The notes beneath the pieces are model-generated. The model did no database searches, was not told the origin of the DNA, and worked only from the letters and a program-made list of their open reading frames with translations. From CAZZBK01 sp964652155 (GTDB lineage Bacteria > Planctomycetota > Planctomycetia > Pirellulales > PNKZ01), in NCBI GenBank assembly GCA_964652155.1, contig CAZZBK010000068.1:1-31361 (forward strand): a stretch of 31,361 nt of DNA, given 5' to 3'. Each line of letters starts with the position of its first letter. Positions within the stretch are counted from its first letter, which is position 1. The position numbers and the translations under genes are program-made. This document shows positions 21,802-30,266 of this stretch, piece by piece.

Positions 21802-22857
21802 ATGAAATGGTCGAGCATCGTGACGGGGTTGTGGGTGATGCTGTTGGCGACGAGCCTCATGGCCGACGACAAGTTTGTGCGCGTCGGCATCCTGGGTTTT
21901 GACAACTACCAGGGCTTGGCCTTCGCACAACTGTTCAACAACCCCAAGGCCGAAGGGGATTTGCTCGGCGTCAAGGTCACGGCGGTCTATCCGGTCGAGT
22001 GTCCCGACTATCCCGAGAGCGCGGCGCTCACGCAGCGTTGGATCGATAGCTGCGCACGCTGGGGGAGCGGCGACAACAAGGTGCTCAAGGAATATCACCC
22101 GGTGGCGATGGTCAAGTCGGTCGAAGAACTCTTGAAGAACGTCGATGCCGTGATGATATGCAGCCTCGACGGTCGGATGCATCTCAAGCAGGCCGAGCCG
22201 GTGCTCAAGGCGGGCAAGCGATTGTTTCTGACCCGTCCGCTCGCTGCGTCGCTCGCCGATGCTCGGGCGATTTTCAAGCTCGCCGAGCAAACCGGCACGC
22301 CGATGTTCAGCAGTTCGCAACATCGTTACAGCCCTGGCTTCAGCGGCATGCGTAATCATGCCGAGGTGGGCCAGGTGTTGGGTTGCGACGTGTATGGCGG
22401 CTTCGATATCAAGGGGCCCGCCGCCGACGAGTACATTCGTCCGCTGCACAGTCTGGAGACGATCTACGCGATCATGGGGCCGGGTGTTGTTTCGGTGAGC
22501 CGCACCTCGACCGAAACCGCCGAGTCCTTCACGCTGGTCTGGAAGGACGGCCGCTTGGGGACGTATCGCGGCATCAAGTCGGGCGCGGTGAAGTACAGCG
22601 CCACGGTCTTTGGCGACAAGGGGGTCTCGACCGCCGGCATCTATGGACACGGTGTCCCGGTGCAAGGGGTCGTGCCGACCAAGGACAAGTACATGGGCTA
22701 CGAAGGCATCGCCATCGAGATTGCCAAGTTTTTCAAGGGAGGCCCGGCACCGGTCACCTCGAGCGAGACGATCGAGTTGTTCGGCGTGCTCGAAGCCGCC
22801 CAGCAAAGCCGCTCCAAGGGGGGTGCCACGGTCCGCGTCGCCGACGCGCTCAAGTAA
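21802..22857 (+). CDS. Exported Gfo/Idh/MocA-family-like protein
   Basis: This 351-aa protein begins with a signal peptide (MKWSSIVTGLWVMLLATSLM, then ADDK). The mature part has the Gfo/Idh/MocA layout: an NAD-binding Rossmann start VRVGILGFDNYQGLAFAQ instead of the usual GxGxxG, DAVMICSLDGRMHLKQ, and LFLTRPLAAS where family members have an EKP triad (here T144, R145, P146). The C-terminal substrate half follows. Loss of the EKP lysine suggests altered or no dehydrogenase activity. GAGGAG lies upstream, 8 nt before ATG 21802 and 5 nt before GTG 21799, so either codon may start. It precedes the SUMF1-like gene by 19 bp and is probably co-transcribed with it. Confidence 0.87.
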   Translation: MKWSSIVTGLWVMLLATSLMADDKFVRVGILGFDNYQGLAFAQLFNNPKAEGDLLGVKVTAVYPVECPDYPESAALTQRWIDSCARWGSGDNKVLKEYHPVAMVKSVEELLKNVDAVMICSLDGRMHLKQAEPVLKAGKRLFLTRPLAASLADARAIFKLAEQTGTPMFSSSQHRYSPGFSGMRNHAEVGQVLGCDVYGGFDIKGPAADEYIRPLHSLETIYAIMGPGVVSVSRTSTETAESFTLVWKDGRLGTYRGIKSGAVKYSATVFGDKGVSTAGIYGHGVPVQGVVPTKDKYMGYEGIAIEIAKFFKGGPAPVTSSETIELFGVLEAAQQSRSKGGATVRVADALK

Positions 22858-22876
22858 CTTTTCCCTCGACAGTCTG

Positions 22877-23965
22877 ATGATGACTTCAAGAACGTGTGAC
22901 CGAACGATCGTGTGGTTGGCCTTGGTCGTGGGCCTGCTCGTGGGCAGCGAGCGAACGGCCCGATCGGCACCGCCGTCAGCCGTGGCGCCGTTCGATTCCC
23001 GTCAGGCGAAAGCTCATCAAACGGCGTGGGCTGAGCACCTGGCCACGACCGTCGAGCAGCAGAACTCGCTGCAGATGACGCTCGTGCTGATTCCGCCCGG
23101 CGAGTTTCTGATGGGGAGTTCGCCCGAGCAGGTCGAGTTGGCGCTGCGTTGGCTGACGACGATTCCGCGAGTAGCGCCGGGCGAAGCCGACCGCATCCGC
23201 AACGAGGAGCAGCCGCAGCATCGCGTGGTGCTCACACGACCGATCCGGATGGGGCAGACGGAAGTGACCATCGGCCAATTTCGCCGCTTTGTCAGGGCGG
23301 CGAACTACGTGACCGAGACCGAGCGCTGCGGCGGCGGCAATTCATCCAAGCCCAACGAGACCGAGCCGACCAAGCGCACTGCGCTGTGGCACTCGCCCGG
23401 CTATGGCGTGACCGATGATTCGCCCGTGACTCAAATCACTTGGAACGACATGATCGCCTTTTGTAGTTGGCTGAGCGACCACGAAGGCCGCGAGCGTTGC
23501 CTGAAGCAGAACGACCAAGGCGTTTGGGAACTCGTTGCCGGCGCGAATGGTTATCGTCTGCCGAGCGAAGCGGAGTGGGAGTATGCTTGCCGGGCGGGCA
23601 CCACGACGCATTACTCGTTTGGAGACGCGGTGCCCGTACTGGACGAGCACGCTTGGTTCAATCGCACGGCCGAGCAGGGGCGCGCGATCGGCGCTCGAAG
23701 GGTGGCCAGCAAGCGTCCCAATCCATTCGGGCTGTACGACATGCACGGCAACGTCTGGGAGCGTTGTCAGGACTTCCATGATCCAGCCTGGTATGGCAAG
23801 AGTCCGCTGCAAGACCCGACCGGGCCCGCGATGGGTGGCCATCGCATTGTCCGCGGTGCCGGCTGGCACTATTTTGATCTGCATTGCCGCAGCGCGTATC
23901 GGAACAACTACTCGCCGCTGAGCCGGACGGGCAACACGGGCTTTCGCGTGGTGCGGGGGATCTGA
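22877..23965 (+). CDS. Exported SUMF1/FGE-fold protein without the catalytic Cys pair
   Basis: This 362-aa protein has a hydrophobic N-terminal signal (TIVWLALVVGLLVGS) and then a formylglycine-generating-enzyme (SUMF1/EgtB/PvdO-like) fold: LIPPGEFLMGSS (71-82), GQTEVTIGQF, RLPSEAEWEYACRAG (227-241), GLYDMHGNVWER (285-296) and GNTGFRVVRG at the end. True FGEs have a C-x4-C pair near the end. Here the corresponding segment RGAGWHYFDLHCRSAYR retains only C337. It is therefore probably not a sulfatase activator and may be another SUMF1-fold oxygenase or binding protein. The ATG pair at 22877/22880 is 19 bp after the preceding gene; no clear Shine-Dalgarno sequence is visible. Confidence 0.87.
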   Translation: MMTSRTCDRTIVWLALVVGLLVGSERTARSAPPSAVAPFDSRQAKAHQTAWAEHLATTVEQQNSLQMTLVLIPPGEFLMGSSPEQVELALRWLTTIPRVAPGEADRIRNEEQPQHRVVLTRPIRMGQTEVTIGQFRRFVRAANYVTETERCGGGNSSKPNETEPTKRTALWHSPGYGVTDDSPVTQITWNDMIAFCSWLSDHEGRERCLKQNDQGVWELVAGANGYRLPSEAEWEYACRAGTTTHYSFGDAVPVLDEHAWFNRTAEQGRAIGARRVASKRPNPFGLYDMHGNVWERCQDFHDPAWYGKSPLQDPTGPAMGGHRIVRGAGWHYFDLHCRSAYRNNYSPLSRTGNTGFRVVRGI

Positions 23966-24020
23966 GGCTGGGGAGAGCGGGTCGCTCGAAAAGTTGGGAC
24001 AGCCCCCCACGCCGTTTCGC

Positions 24021-24056
24021 GTTGCGCTCTTAAAACAAGTTGCGCTCTTAAAACAA
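24021..24056. repeat. 18-bp tandem duplication over a stop codon
   Basis: The 18-mer gttgcgctcttaaaacaa occurs twice in direct succession (24021-24038, 24039-24056). The right copy holds the end and stop codon of the minus-strand DUF1501 gene. The left copy repeats that end, including a second in-frame TAA, just outside the gene. Confidence 0.95.
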
Positions 24057-25424
24057 TTTGTCGACCACGCTGCCTTCGATAAAAAAGTGCGGTCGACCGA
24101 CCGGGTCGAGCACTTTCGTGTCGTGCGTAAAGCCGAGTGCATGATAGATCGTGGCAAACAGGTCGCGGACATGCACGGGGTTGTCGACCGGCTCGCCGCC
24201 GATTTTGTCGCTGGAGCCGTATGCCTGACCGCCGCGAATACCGCCGCCGGCGAGCACCGTGCTGTAGACCGCGCCCCAGTGATCGCGGCCAGCCCCTTTG
24301 TTCACCTTGGGTGTCCGGCCAAACTCGCCGGTCCAGGCGACGAGCGTGTCGTCGAGCAGGCCCCGTTGGGCCAGGTCTTCGAGCAGCGCCGAGAACGCTT
24401 GATCGACCGGTGGCATGAGCAGCGTCTTCATTGTCTCGAAGTGCTTGCTGTGCGTGTCGAAATTCTTCGTCGAGTGCAGGAACATCCAGGGGACGGTGAC
24501 GAGACTCACGCCCGCCTCGATCAACCGCCGCGCGACCAGACAACTGCGGCCAAACTTGTTGTCGCCGTAGCGCTCAAGCGTGGCGGGCGTTTCGCCTTCG
24601 AGCAGGAACGCTTCCCAGGCCGACTTCGATTCGAGAATCGAAAGCGCTTGCTCGCTGTAGCGACGGTAGCCTTGCTGGAGCGCCTCGTCCCCCACGCCCG
24701 GCGAGTTGATGCCGTGCAGCAACGCGGCGCGCTGACGGTGGCGGTCGAGGTCGACCTCGGCCGGGGGCAAAAAGCCCGGCGGCATCGTGCCCGGCGACCA
24801 ACTGTCGTCGATCAGCGTGAGCGGGTCGAACTTGGGTCCCAGCAGCCCCGCGCCTTGGCCTGCCCATTGAAAGTTGTTCTGATCGCCGATCCGCACCGGC
24901 AGATGCACCGCGCCCGGGAGACCGTTGCGGTCGCCGCGCAATTGACGCATCACGCCGCTGATCGAGGGGGGGTCGATGCGGCCGTTCTGCGGTTCGCCCT
25001 GGGCTCGTGGAGCGTGCTTGAGGCCGCTGAGGTTGTAGTGGACGCCGACGCCGTGCGTGTTGCTGCCATGATAGGTCGAGCGAACGATCGCGTAGCGATG
25101 GGCTTGCCGCGCCATGAGCGGCAGCAGTTCGCAAATCTGCGTTCCCGGCACGCTCGTGGCGATGGGCTGAAACTCGCCGCGGTAGCCGTCGTTCGCGTCG
25201 GGCTTGGGATCGAACGTCTCTTGTTGCGCGGGGCCGCCGGTGGCGAATAGCAGAATGCAACTCTTGGCCCGAGCGGCTCGCGCCGCCGACTCGCTCCGCG
25301 CGGCCAAAAGCTGCGGCAGATTGAGCCCAAGCGCTGCCAAGCTACCAGCCTGCAACAGCGTTCGCCGCGAGGGGCATGGCCGTTGTGTGGTCGCATCGGT
25401 CAGGGCTGAGCGCATGTCGGACAT
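24048..25424 (-). CDS. DUF1501 family protein, second of a tandem pair
   Basis: This 458-aa protein is exported through a twin-arginine signal (SRRTLLQAGSLAALG, residues 19-33). The DUF1501 body belongs to the alkaline-phosphatase-like fold superfamily: CILLFATGGPAQQETFDPKP, ELLPLMARQAHRYAIVRS, THGVGVHYNLSG, LVAWTGEFGRTPKVN, GRDHWGAVYSTVLAGGG and an RDLFATIYHALG end. The family is abundant in planctomycetes, usually beside DUF1549/DUF1553 genes; its molecular function is not established. The ATG at 25424 lies 11 nt after the preceding DUF1501 stop (25436); a second ATG is at 25415. The two tandem DUF1501 proteins differ clearly, so they are old paralogues rather than a recent duplication. Confidence 0.9.
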   Translation of the reverse strand: MSDMRSALTDATTQRPCPSRRTLLQAGSLAALGLNLPQLLAARSESAARAARAKSCILLFATGGPAQQETFDPKPDANDGYRGEFQPIATSVPGTQICELLPLMARQAHRYAIVRSTYHGSNTHGVGVHYNLSGLKHAPRAQGEPQNGRIDPPSISGVMRQLRGDRNGLPGAVHLPVRIGDQNNFQWAGQGAGLLGPKFDPLTLIDDSWSPGTMPPGFLPPAEVDLDRHRQRAALLHGINSPGVGDEALQQGYRRYSEQALSILESKSAWEAFLLEGETPATLERYGDNKFGRSCLVARRLIEAGVSLVTVPWMFLHSTKNFDTHSKHFETMKTLLMPPVDQAFSALLEDLAQRGLLDDTLVAWTGEFGRTPKVNKGAGRDHWGAVYSTVLAGGGIRGGQAYGSSDKIGGEPVDNPVHVRDLFATIYHALGFTHDTKVLDPVGRPHFFIEGSVVDKLF

Positions 25425-25435
25425 CGAGGGGCTCA

Positions 25436-26758
25436 CTACACCACGCCCGGAATCACCCGGCCGCCGTTGACGATCGGCACCGGACGTCCCAGCGGGGTGT
25501 AGTAGGTCTTCGTCGTGTCGACGCCCAATTGATGGAAGATCGTGCAGATCACGTCTTCCACGCCATACGGGTCGGTGGTCGGGTAAGCGCAACGCTTGTC
25601 GGTCGCGCCCAGCACCTGGCCGGGCTTGACGCCGCCACCGGCCCAGAGCACGGTTTGCGTCATCGACCAGTGGTCGCGGCCGGCGCGATTGTTGATCTGC
25701 GGCGTCCGGCCCATCTCGCCCATCATGATGACCAGCGTGCTGTCGAGCAGGCCACGCTGTTCCAAGTCGGTGACCAAGGCGCTGAAGGCGCGATCGGCCG
25801 ACGGGATCAGGTCTTCCTTCAAGCTGGGGAACTGCGAGAAGTGCGTGTCCCACGAGCCGTTGTCGATGCCCACGAACCGCGAGCCCGCCTCGACCAGCCG
25901 TCGGGCCAAGAGCGCGCACTGACCGAGCGACGAGTAGCCGTACCGCTCCCGGGTCTTGTCGCTCTCCTTGTTGATATCGAACGCGGCCCGCGCCTCAGGA
26001 GCGGTGATCATCTGATAGGCTTTTTCATAGTAGGTCGACATGACACCGGGGCGATTGCGAGCCGCAGTCCCCTCGGCTTTCTCGACCACGCTGAGTAACT
26101 GGCGGCGGCGGTCAAGTCGCTCGTTGGTCACGCCGCTGGGCAGACGCAGGTCGCGGACCTCGAAGTCGGGCTGCACCGGATCGGTCTCGAGCACGAACGG
26201 CGCATGCTCGGGGCCATAAAAGCCCGGCCCGCCCGACTCCATCGGGTCGGGCAAGTTGATGTAGCAGGGGATGTTGCCGCGCGGGCCCAGCTCGCGCGAG
26301 ACGATCGAGCCCAACGAGGGAAAGAGCAGGTTGTTCGGAGTGCCGCCGGCCTGACCATCGGCAAACGCGGCCTTGTAGCCGGTCATGCAATAGTGGTAGC
26401 CGGTGTTGTGGCCGTTGTCTTTGTGGCTGTGCGAGCGAAGCATCGTGAACTTGTCGCAAATCTGCGCCGTGAGTGGGCAGTGTTCGCCCACGAACGTGCC
26501 GGGCACATTGGTCGCGATCGGCTGATAAGGGCCGCGAATCTCGGCGGGGGCGTCGGGCTTGAGGTCCCACATGTCGATCGTGCTGGGTCCCCCTTCCAAG
26601 AACAAGAAGATGATGCTCTTGGCCTTGGCCGCTTTGCCGCTGGCGGCGACCGCTTCGAGTTCGAGCAGCCGCGGCAGGGTGAGCCCGCCGATCAGGCCGA
26701 CAGAACCCAGTCGCAAAGCCCGCCGCCGCGTAATCTGATCGCAGTATTTGTCGTGCAT
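25436..26758 (-). CDS. DUF1501 family protein, first of a tandem pair
   Basis: This 440-aa protein has a Tat-type N-terminus (ITRRRALRLGSVGLIGG, residues 9-25). The DUF1501 features are IIFLFLEGGPSTIDMWDLKP, KDNGHNTGYHYCMTG, LVIMMGEMGRTPQIN, AGRDHWSMTQTVLWAGGG and VEDVICTIFHQLG. It is probably periplasmic. In planctomycetes such genes commonly follow directly after a DUF1549/DUF1553 gene; here a two-gene cassette (26831-27447) lies between. It is 11 nt upstream of the second DUF1501 gene, so the two are co-transcribed. The start ATG at 26758 gives the Tat signal near the N-terminus as expected. Confidence 0.92.
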   Translation of the reverse strand: MHDKYCDQITRRRALRLGSVGLIGGLTLPRLLELEAVAASGKAAKAKSIIFLFLEGGPSTIDMWDLKPDAPAEIRGPYQPIATNVPGTFVGEHCPLTAQICDKFTMLRSHSHKDNGHNTGYHYCMTGYKAAFADGQAGGTPNNLLFPSLGSIVSRELGPRGNIPCYINLPDPMESGGPGFYGPEHAPFVLETDPVQPDFEVRDLRLPSGVTNERLDRRRQLLSVVEKAEGTAARNRPGVMSTYYEKAYQMITAPEARAAFDINKESDKTRERYGYSSLGQCALLARRLVEAGSRFVGIDNGSWDTHFSQFPSLKEDLIPSADRAFSALVTDLEQRGLLDSTLVIMMGEMGRTPQINNRAGRDHWSMTQTVLWAGGGVKPGQVLGATDKRCAYPTTDPYGVEDVICTIFHQLGVDTTKTYYTPLGRPVPIVNGGRVIPGVV

Positions 26759-26830
26759 GGATTTATTCCTACCGGCTTCTTGTTAATCGCCAGGCGTTGT
26801 TGGCGGAACTGACTTGAAAGACGCCCTGGG

Positions 26831-26962
26831 TTATTTCTTTGGATAATGGACTTTTCTACGCTCTTCGAGTCTTTTCAAGGCTCGCTCGGCGAGTGCTTCA
26901 CTCTTCTTTCGCCTCTTGGGGACGTTTTCTGCGGACGATTTGGTCACTGGTTCCGAACTCAT
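26831..26962 (-). CDS. Small basic protein, 43 aa, coupled to a membrane protein
   Basis: The start ATG (26962-26960) overlaps the TGA of the membrane-protein gene (26961-26959) as ATGA; GGAGA lies 5 nt upstream. The stop is TAA at 26833-26831. The protein begins MSSEPVTKSSAENVPKRRKK and ends RRKVHYPKK. It is highly charged, with about 15 Lys or Arg and a predicted amphipathic helix (SEALAERALKRLEERRK). No family is recognised. The overlap and ribosome binding site support a real gene; the small size makes proof from sequence alone limited. A partner role for the upstream membrane protein is an inference from coupling. Confidence 0.62.
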   Translation of the reverse strand: MSSEPVTKSSAENVPKRRKKSEALAERALKRLEERRKVHYPKK

Positions 26963-27447
26963 GACATTCTCCGAAAAAATGTAAGAGCGATCATGACGAG
27001 CAACACCAGCATGGCAAGGGCCAAAAAATTGCCCGCCCAGGCGAGTTTTATTGCTGTCTGATTATTCCGTCTCCGATTGATCGTTGTTGCCACGGCGTAG
27101 TCGACAATGCGGTCAATGAAAAACTCTTCGTCCGGTGGCACTCTGCCTTTCCATTCTTCCACAATGGATTCAGCATTGGCCACTGCCTCATAGGTCCGAA
27201 TCTGCAATGCAAAAACGACACACAACAACGAACTGCCGAGCAAAAGTGTTTCGAATAACACCAAGTACCCAGGCAACCTCAGAACCTCGACCACATTCTT
27301 CGTTTCGTCCGGTTTCAACACCAACGCGACCAGAAATGCGGTAATGACACTCAGGTAAACCTTGGCCCGACCTTCGAGTTCGAGCGCCGTCCGTTCTTCC
27401 TCCTCATACAGTCCACGGAAAAAGTCGTATTTGTTCTTCGTCGACAT
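26959..27447 (-). CDS. Three-helix membrane protein of unknown function
   Basis: This 162-aa protein begins MSTKNKYDFFRGLYEEEERT, an acidic amphipathic segment, followed by three hydrophobic helices at about 31-45 (VYLSVITAFLVALVL), 58-82 and 137-158 (LAWAGNFLALAMLVLLVMIA). A charged loop of about 50 residues lies between the second and third helices. No family is assigned; the layout is loosely like small effector-type membrane proteins (SLATT or Pycsar-TM type), but I see no diagnostic motif. The coding DNA is visibly more AT-rich than its neighbours. The gene starts 21 nt after the DUF1549/1553 stop and overlaps the 43-aa gene by 4 nt, so all are probably on one transcript. Confidence 0.8.
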   Translation of the reverse strand: MSTKNKYDFFRGLYEEEERTALELEGRAKVYLSVITAFLVALVLKPDETKNVVEVLRLPGYLVLFETLLLGSSLLCVVFALQIRTYEAVANAESIVEEWKGRVPPDEEFFIDRIVDYAVATTINRRRNNQTAIKLAWAGNFLALAMLVLLVMIALTFFRRMS

Positions 27448-27468
27448 GAGTTCCGCCCCCGCAACTCA

Positions 27469-29904
27469 TCAGTGATTATAAAGGAATTCCTTGCTATTGA
27501 GCAGCGCCCAGAGGATATCTTCGGCTGCCTCACGCCGATCACGACCGGAAAATACCCCCAGAGAAGCGGCCTTTTCCGCCGCGCTCGGGTACCGCGCGAA
27601 GGCGGTCAAAAACAGCTCTTCGACCACTTTTTCAGGCTCCTGGGCCGAGTCGGCCAGCCGGGCCGAGCGACCGTGTCGGTCCCGAATTTTTTCCTGAATT
27701 TCGGGCGAGTTCATCAGGTGCAGCGCCTGGGCAATGCTCGGCTCGTTGCTCCGCTCACACTCGCACACCGTCGCACGCACCGGACGACCAAAGATGCGGA
27801 AGAAATAGTGCGGCAGCTTGTTGTCCCAAATCTGGATCGCTCGATAACCGCTCGGCCAGCCCTGGAACGTGTCGGGCGCGCCAGTCACCTGGCCAATCGC
27901 GTCGAGCAACACCTCGGCGTTCATCGCCTTGTGCTGGGCATGCGAGAAGTTCTGGTCATCGCTCGCGTTGCTCGGCGTGGTGGTCGTGCTCAACTGATAC
28001 AGCCGCGAGGAGAGCAGCGTGCGCGTGAACGCTTTCAGATCGTACTTCACGCTCCGCATGTGCTTGGCGAGTTCATTCAATAGCGGTTCGTTCGTCGCCG
28101 GGTTGGTCGTCCGCAGATCGTCGATCTGTTCGACCAATCCGCGACCGAAGTAGTGGGCCCAAATGCGATTGGCGATCATCGTGGCAAAAAATGGATTCGA
28201 CTCGCTGGTCATCCACTGGGCCAAGTACACGCGGCGATCGTCATACGGGCCGAACTCGAACGGCTCGCCGCCGAGTGGCCGCGCGGGGACGAGCTGCCCG
28301 GTGCGTGGGTGTTTGAGGTCGGTGGCCAGCGCGGGAACGACCGACTCGCCGCCGTCGGCGAGCTTCTTGCGTGTTACGCCGCTGAACAGGCCGGCCATCG
28401 CAAAGTAGTCTTCCTGGCCCCAGCGGTCGCTGGGGTGGTGGTGACACTGGGCGCACTCGATTCGCACCCCCAGAAACACTTGGCTGACGCCGCGGGCGAG
28501 CAACTCCGGGGTGTCGAGCGCCTTGAAGTACGCGGCCGGCCCCTCGGCTTTGACGTTCCCCTTGGCCGTGAGCAGCTCACGGACCATCGCGTCGTACGGG
28601 CGATTCTCGCTGAACTGGCGACGCAGCCAACGGGTGATCGCCACCGCGCCGGCGGGGGTGATCTTCGCTTGATCGACCCGCAACAGATCGCTGAACCGCA
28701 GCGTCCAGTAGTCGGCGTACTCGGGGCGTGCGAGCAAATGATCGACGAGCTTGGCCCGCTTGTTGGCTGTTTTGTCGGCGAGGAACGCCCGGGCCTCGTC
28801 GGCCGTGGGCAAGGTGCCGATCACATCGAGGAACGCCCGGCGGAGGAAAGTCGCGTCGTCGCACATGTCACTCGGCTCGATGCCCAGCCGGTCGAGCTTG
28901 TTCCAGGCCAGGGCGTCGATGAAGTTCAGCTCCGGTGGGCGGGTGAACTTGACACCCGGCCGCGGCAACGTGACCCGGCAGATGGCGACATGGCCGAGGT
29001 ATTTGCCCAAGATGGCGGCTTCGCCCGGAATGTCGCTGGCTTGCACAAAGCCACGACCATCGACACCGGCAATCGTCGAGGCGTTCGATTCATACTCGGC
29101 CTCGGTCGTCACGCAGCGTCGGCCACCTGCGGCATCGATGGCCCATACGCGAATCTGGCGATTCTCGCCGGCCAACAACACAGCGTCGGCGGGCTCGATT
29201 TCAATCCGCACCACGTCGGGCGCGTCGTCGATTAAATACGGGGCACCCTCGGCAATCCAGCGGCGCAACCGGCGATAACGGAGGCTGTCGTACTCGATCC
29301 GAGCACCGCCGCCGTGCGGCTCGGCGGCCGTCCCCTTGCGCAAGAGCAGGCTGTGGTCGGGTGACGCAATCGAAATGCGTCGCGAACGGCCCAGTCGGGC
29401 AATCGACTCGTGGTCTCCCAGCGGGTCGAACCCGAACACGCTGAGCTTGAATCCGTTTTGGCCCTCGGCCTTGCCATGACAGCCGCCGATATTGCAGCCC
29501 GCCTTGGTCAAGATGGGAATGATCTCGCGCTGGAAGGACAAGGGGACCGGCTGGTCGACCCCTTGCACGCTCACCGCCACGCGCTGCGATTGTCCGCCGT
29601 GCTCGACGAGCACCGCGGTCTGGCCATCTTTCAACGGGCGAACCAAGCCCAACTCGTCGACCTCGGCGATTTTGGGATCTTCGACGCGATACTTGGCCAG
29701 TCGGGTCACGTCGATCGCCCGGCCGTCGGCGGCCTGACCGGTCGCGAGTAGTTGTTGCGTCTCCTCGGGATGATCGAGGACCGTGGCGGCGGGGGTCACC
29801 GCCAGTGGGGCTGCCAGCAAGCTGACCGCTGACGACAAAGCCAGGAGCAACCAAGCTCCGGCAACACAAGCCATTCGGCGATAGCAGCCGAGATCAGACG
29901 GCAT
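27469..29904 (-). CDS. DUF1549/DUF1553 protein with Big-like domain and heme-type motifs
   Basis: This 811-aa protein has a signal peptide (MACVAGAWLLLALSSAVSLL, residues 11-30). A Big2-like Ig domain follows (about 38-115), then a cytochrome-like segment with CNIGGCHG (137-144, CX4CH form common in this family), a second Ig-like region, DUF1549 (about 330-540) containing CAQCHHHPSDRW (from about 484), and DUF1553 to the end. The family is typical of planctomycetes and probably acts outside the cytoplasmic membrane with DUF1501 partners; its reaction is unknown. The ATG at 29904 was chosen; a second ATG at 29874 fits the signal peptide equally well. The frame extends to 30120, but that part does not look like protein. 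Confidence 0.9.
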   Translation of the reverse strand: MPSDLGCYRRMACVAGAWLLLALSSAVSLLAAPLAVTPAATVLDHPEETQQLLATGQAADGRAIDVTRLAKYRVEDPKIAEVDELGLVRPLKDGQTAVLVEHGGQSQRVAVSVQGVDQPVPLSFQREIIPILTKAGCNIGGCHGKAEGQNGFKLSVFGFDPLGDHESIARLGRSRRISIASPDHSLLLRKGTAAEPHGGGARIEYDSLRYRRLRRWIAEGAPYLIDDAPDVVRIEIEPADAVLLAGENRQIRVWAIDAAGGRRCVTTEAEYESNASTIAGVDGRGFVQASDIPGEAAILGKYLGHVAICRVTLPRPGVKFTRPPELNFIDALAWNKLDRLGIEPSDMCDDATFLRRAFLDVIGTLPTADEARAFLADKTANKRAKLVDHLLARPEYADYWTLRFSDLLRVDQAKITPAGAVAITRWLRRQFSENRPYDAMVRELLTAKGNVKAEGPAAYFKALDTPELLARGVSQVFLGVRIECAQCHHHPSDRWGQEDYFAMAGLFSGVTRKKLADGGESVVPALATDLKHPRTGQLVPARPLGGEPFEFGPYDDRRVYLAQWMTSESNPFFATMIANRIWAHYFGRGLVEQIDDLRTTNPATNEPLLNELAKHMRSVKYDLKAFTRTLLSSRLYQLSTTTTPSNASDDQNFSHAQHKAMNAEVLLDAIGQVTGAPDTFQGWPSGYRAIQIWDNKLPHYFFRIFGRPVRATVCECERSNEPSIAQALHLMNSPEIQEKIRDRHGRSARLADSAQEPEKVVEELFLTAFARYPSAAEKAASLGVFSGRDRREAAEDILWALLNSKEFLYNH

Positions 29905-30266
29905 GCTGGCACTCGTCTTCAAAGGTGAGGCGGGCAGGACCTTCAGGTACAACGCTGCAAGGCGGGATGGGCCTAGTGACCCACTAGTCCATTGTGATGG
30001 ATCGACGCCGTCTCGTAAAGATCGGGAGCGAAATTCCAGCGATTTTGCCCCCCCCTGCAAACTCTGGTTGGTCTGACAACTCAACGGTCGCAAGGTGAGT
30101 CCCCCTGGCGTACTCCGCATGCCGCCTCTGTCGCCGGGGGCTCATGATGAGGGAGGGCTATTCATCTTCAGATAAGCAGCTTAACAGGCCGAGCAACGCG
30201 AGGCCGGCATTATCGGACTCCCGTTGGTCGCCGACTGAGACTTAATTACCGGAACCTCAATCATCG
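29905..30266. other. Intergenic region with a short inverted repeat
   Basis: No gene is seen in these 362 bp between the FkbM-type gene and the DUF1549/1553 gene. An inverted repeat, ggcctagtg-acc-cactagtcc (29970-29990, 8 of 9 bases paired), lies 66 bp before the DUF1549 start and could be an operator or terminator. A short palindrome, ctcatgatgag, is near 30141-30151. No promoter could be assigned. Confidence 0.45.

Noticed and set aside
22877..23965. Sulfatase-activating formylglycine-generating enzyme
   Set aside because: The catalytic cysteine pair is not present and no sulfatase is nearby.
26959..27447. Pycsar or SLATT-type defence effector
   Set aside because: The helix layout is suggestive, but there is no cyclase, no nucleotide sensor gene and no diagnostic motif, so it is left as unknown.
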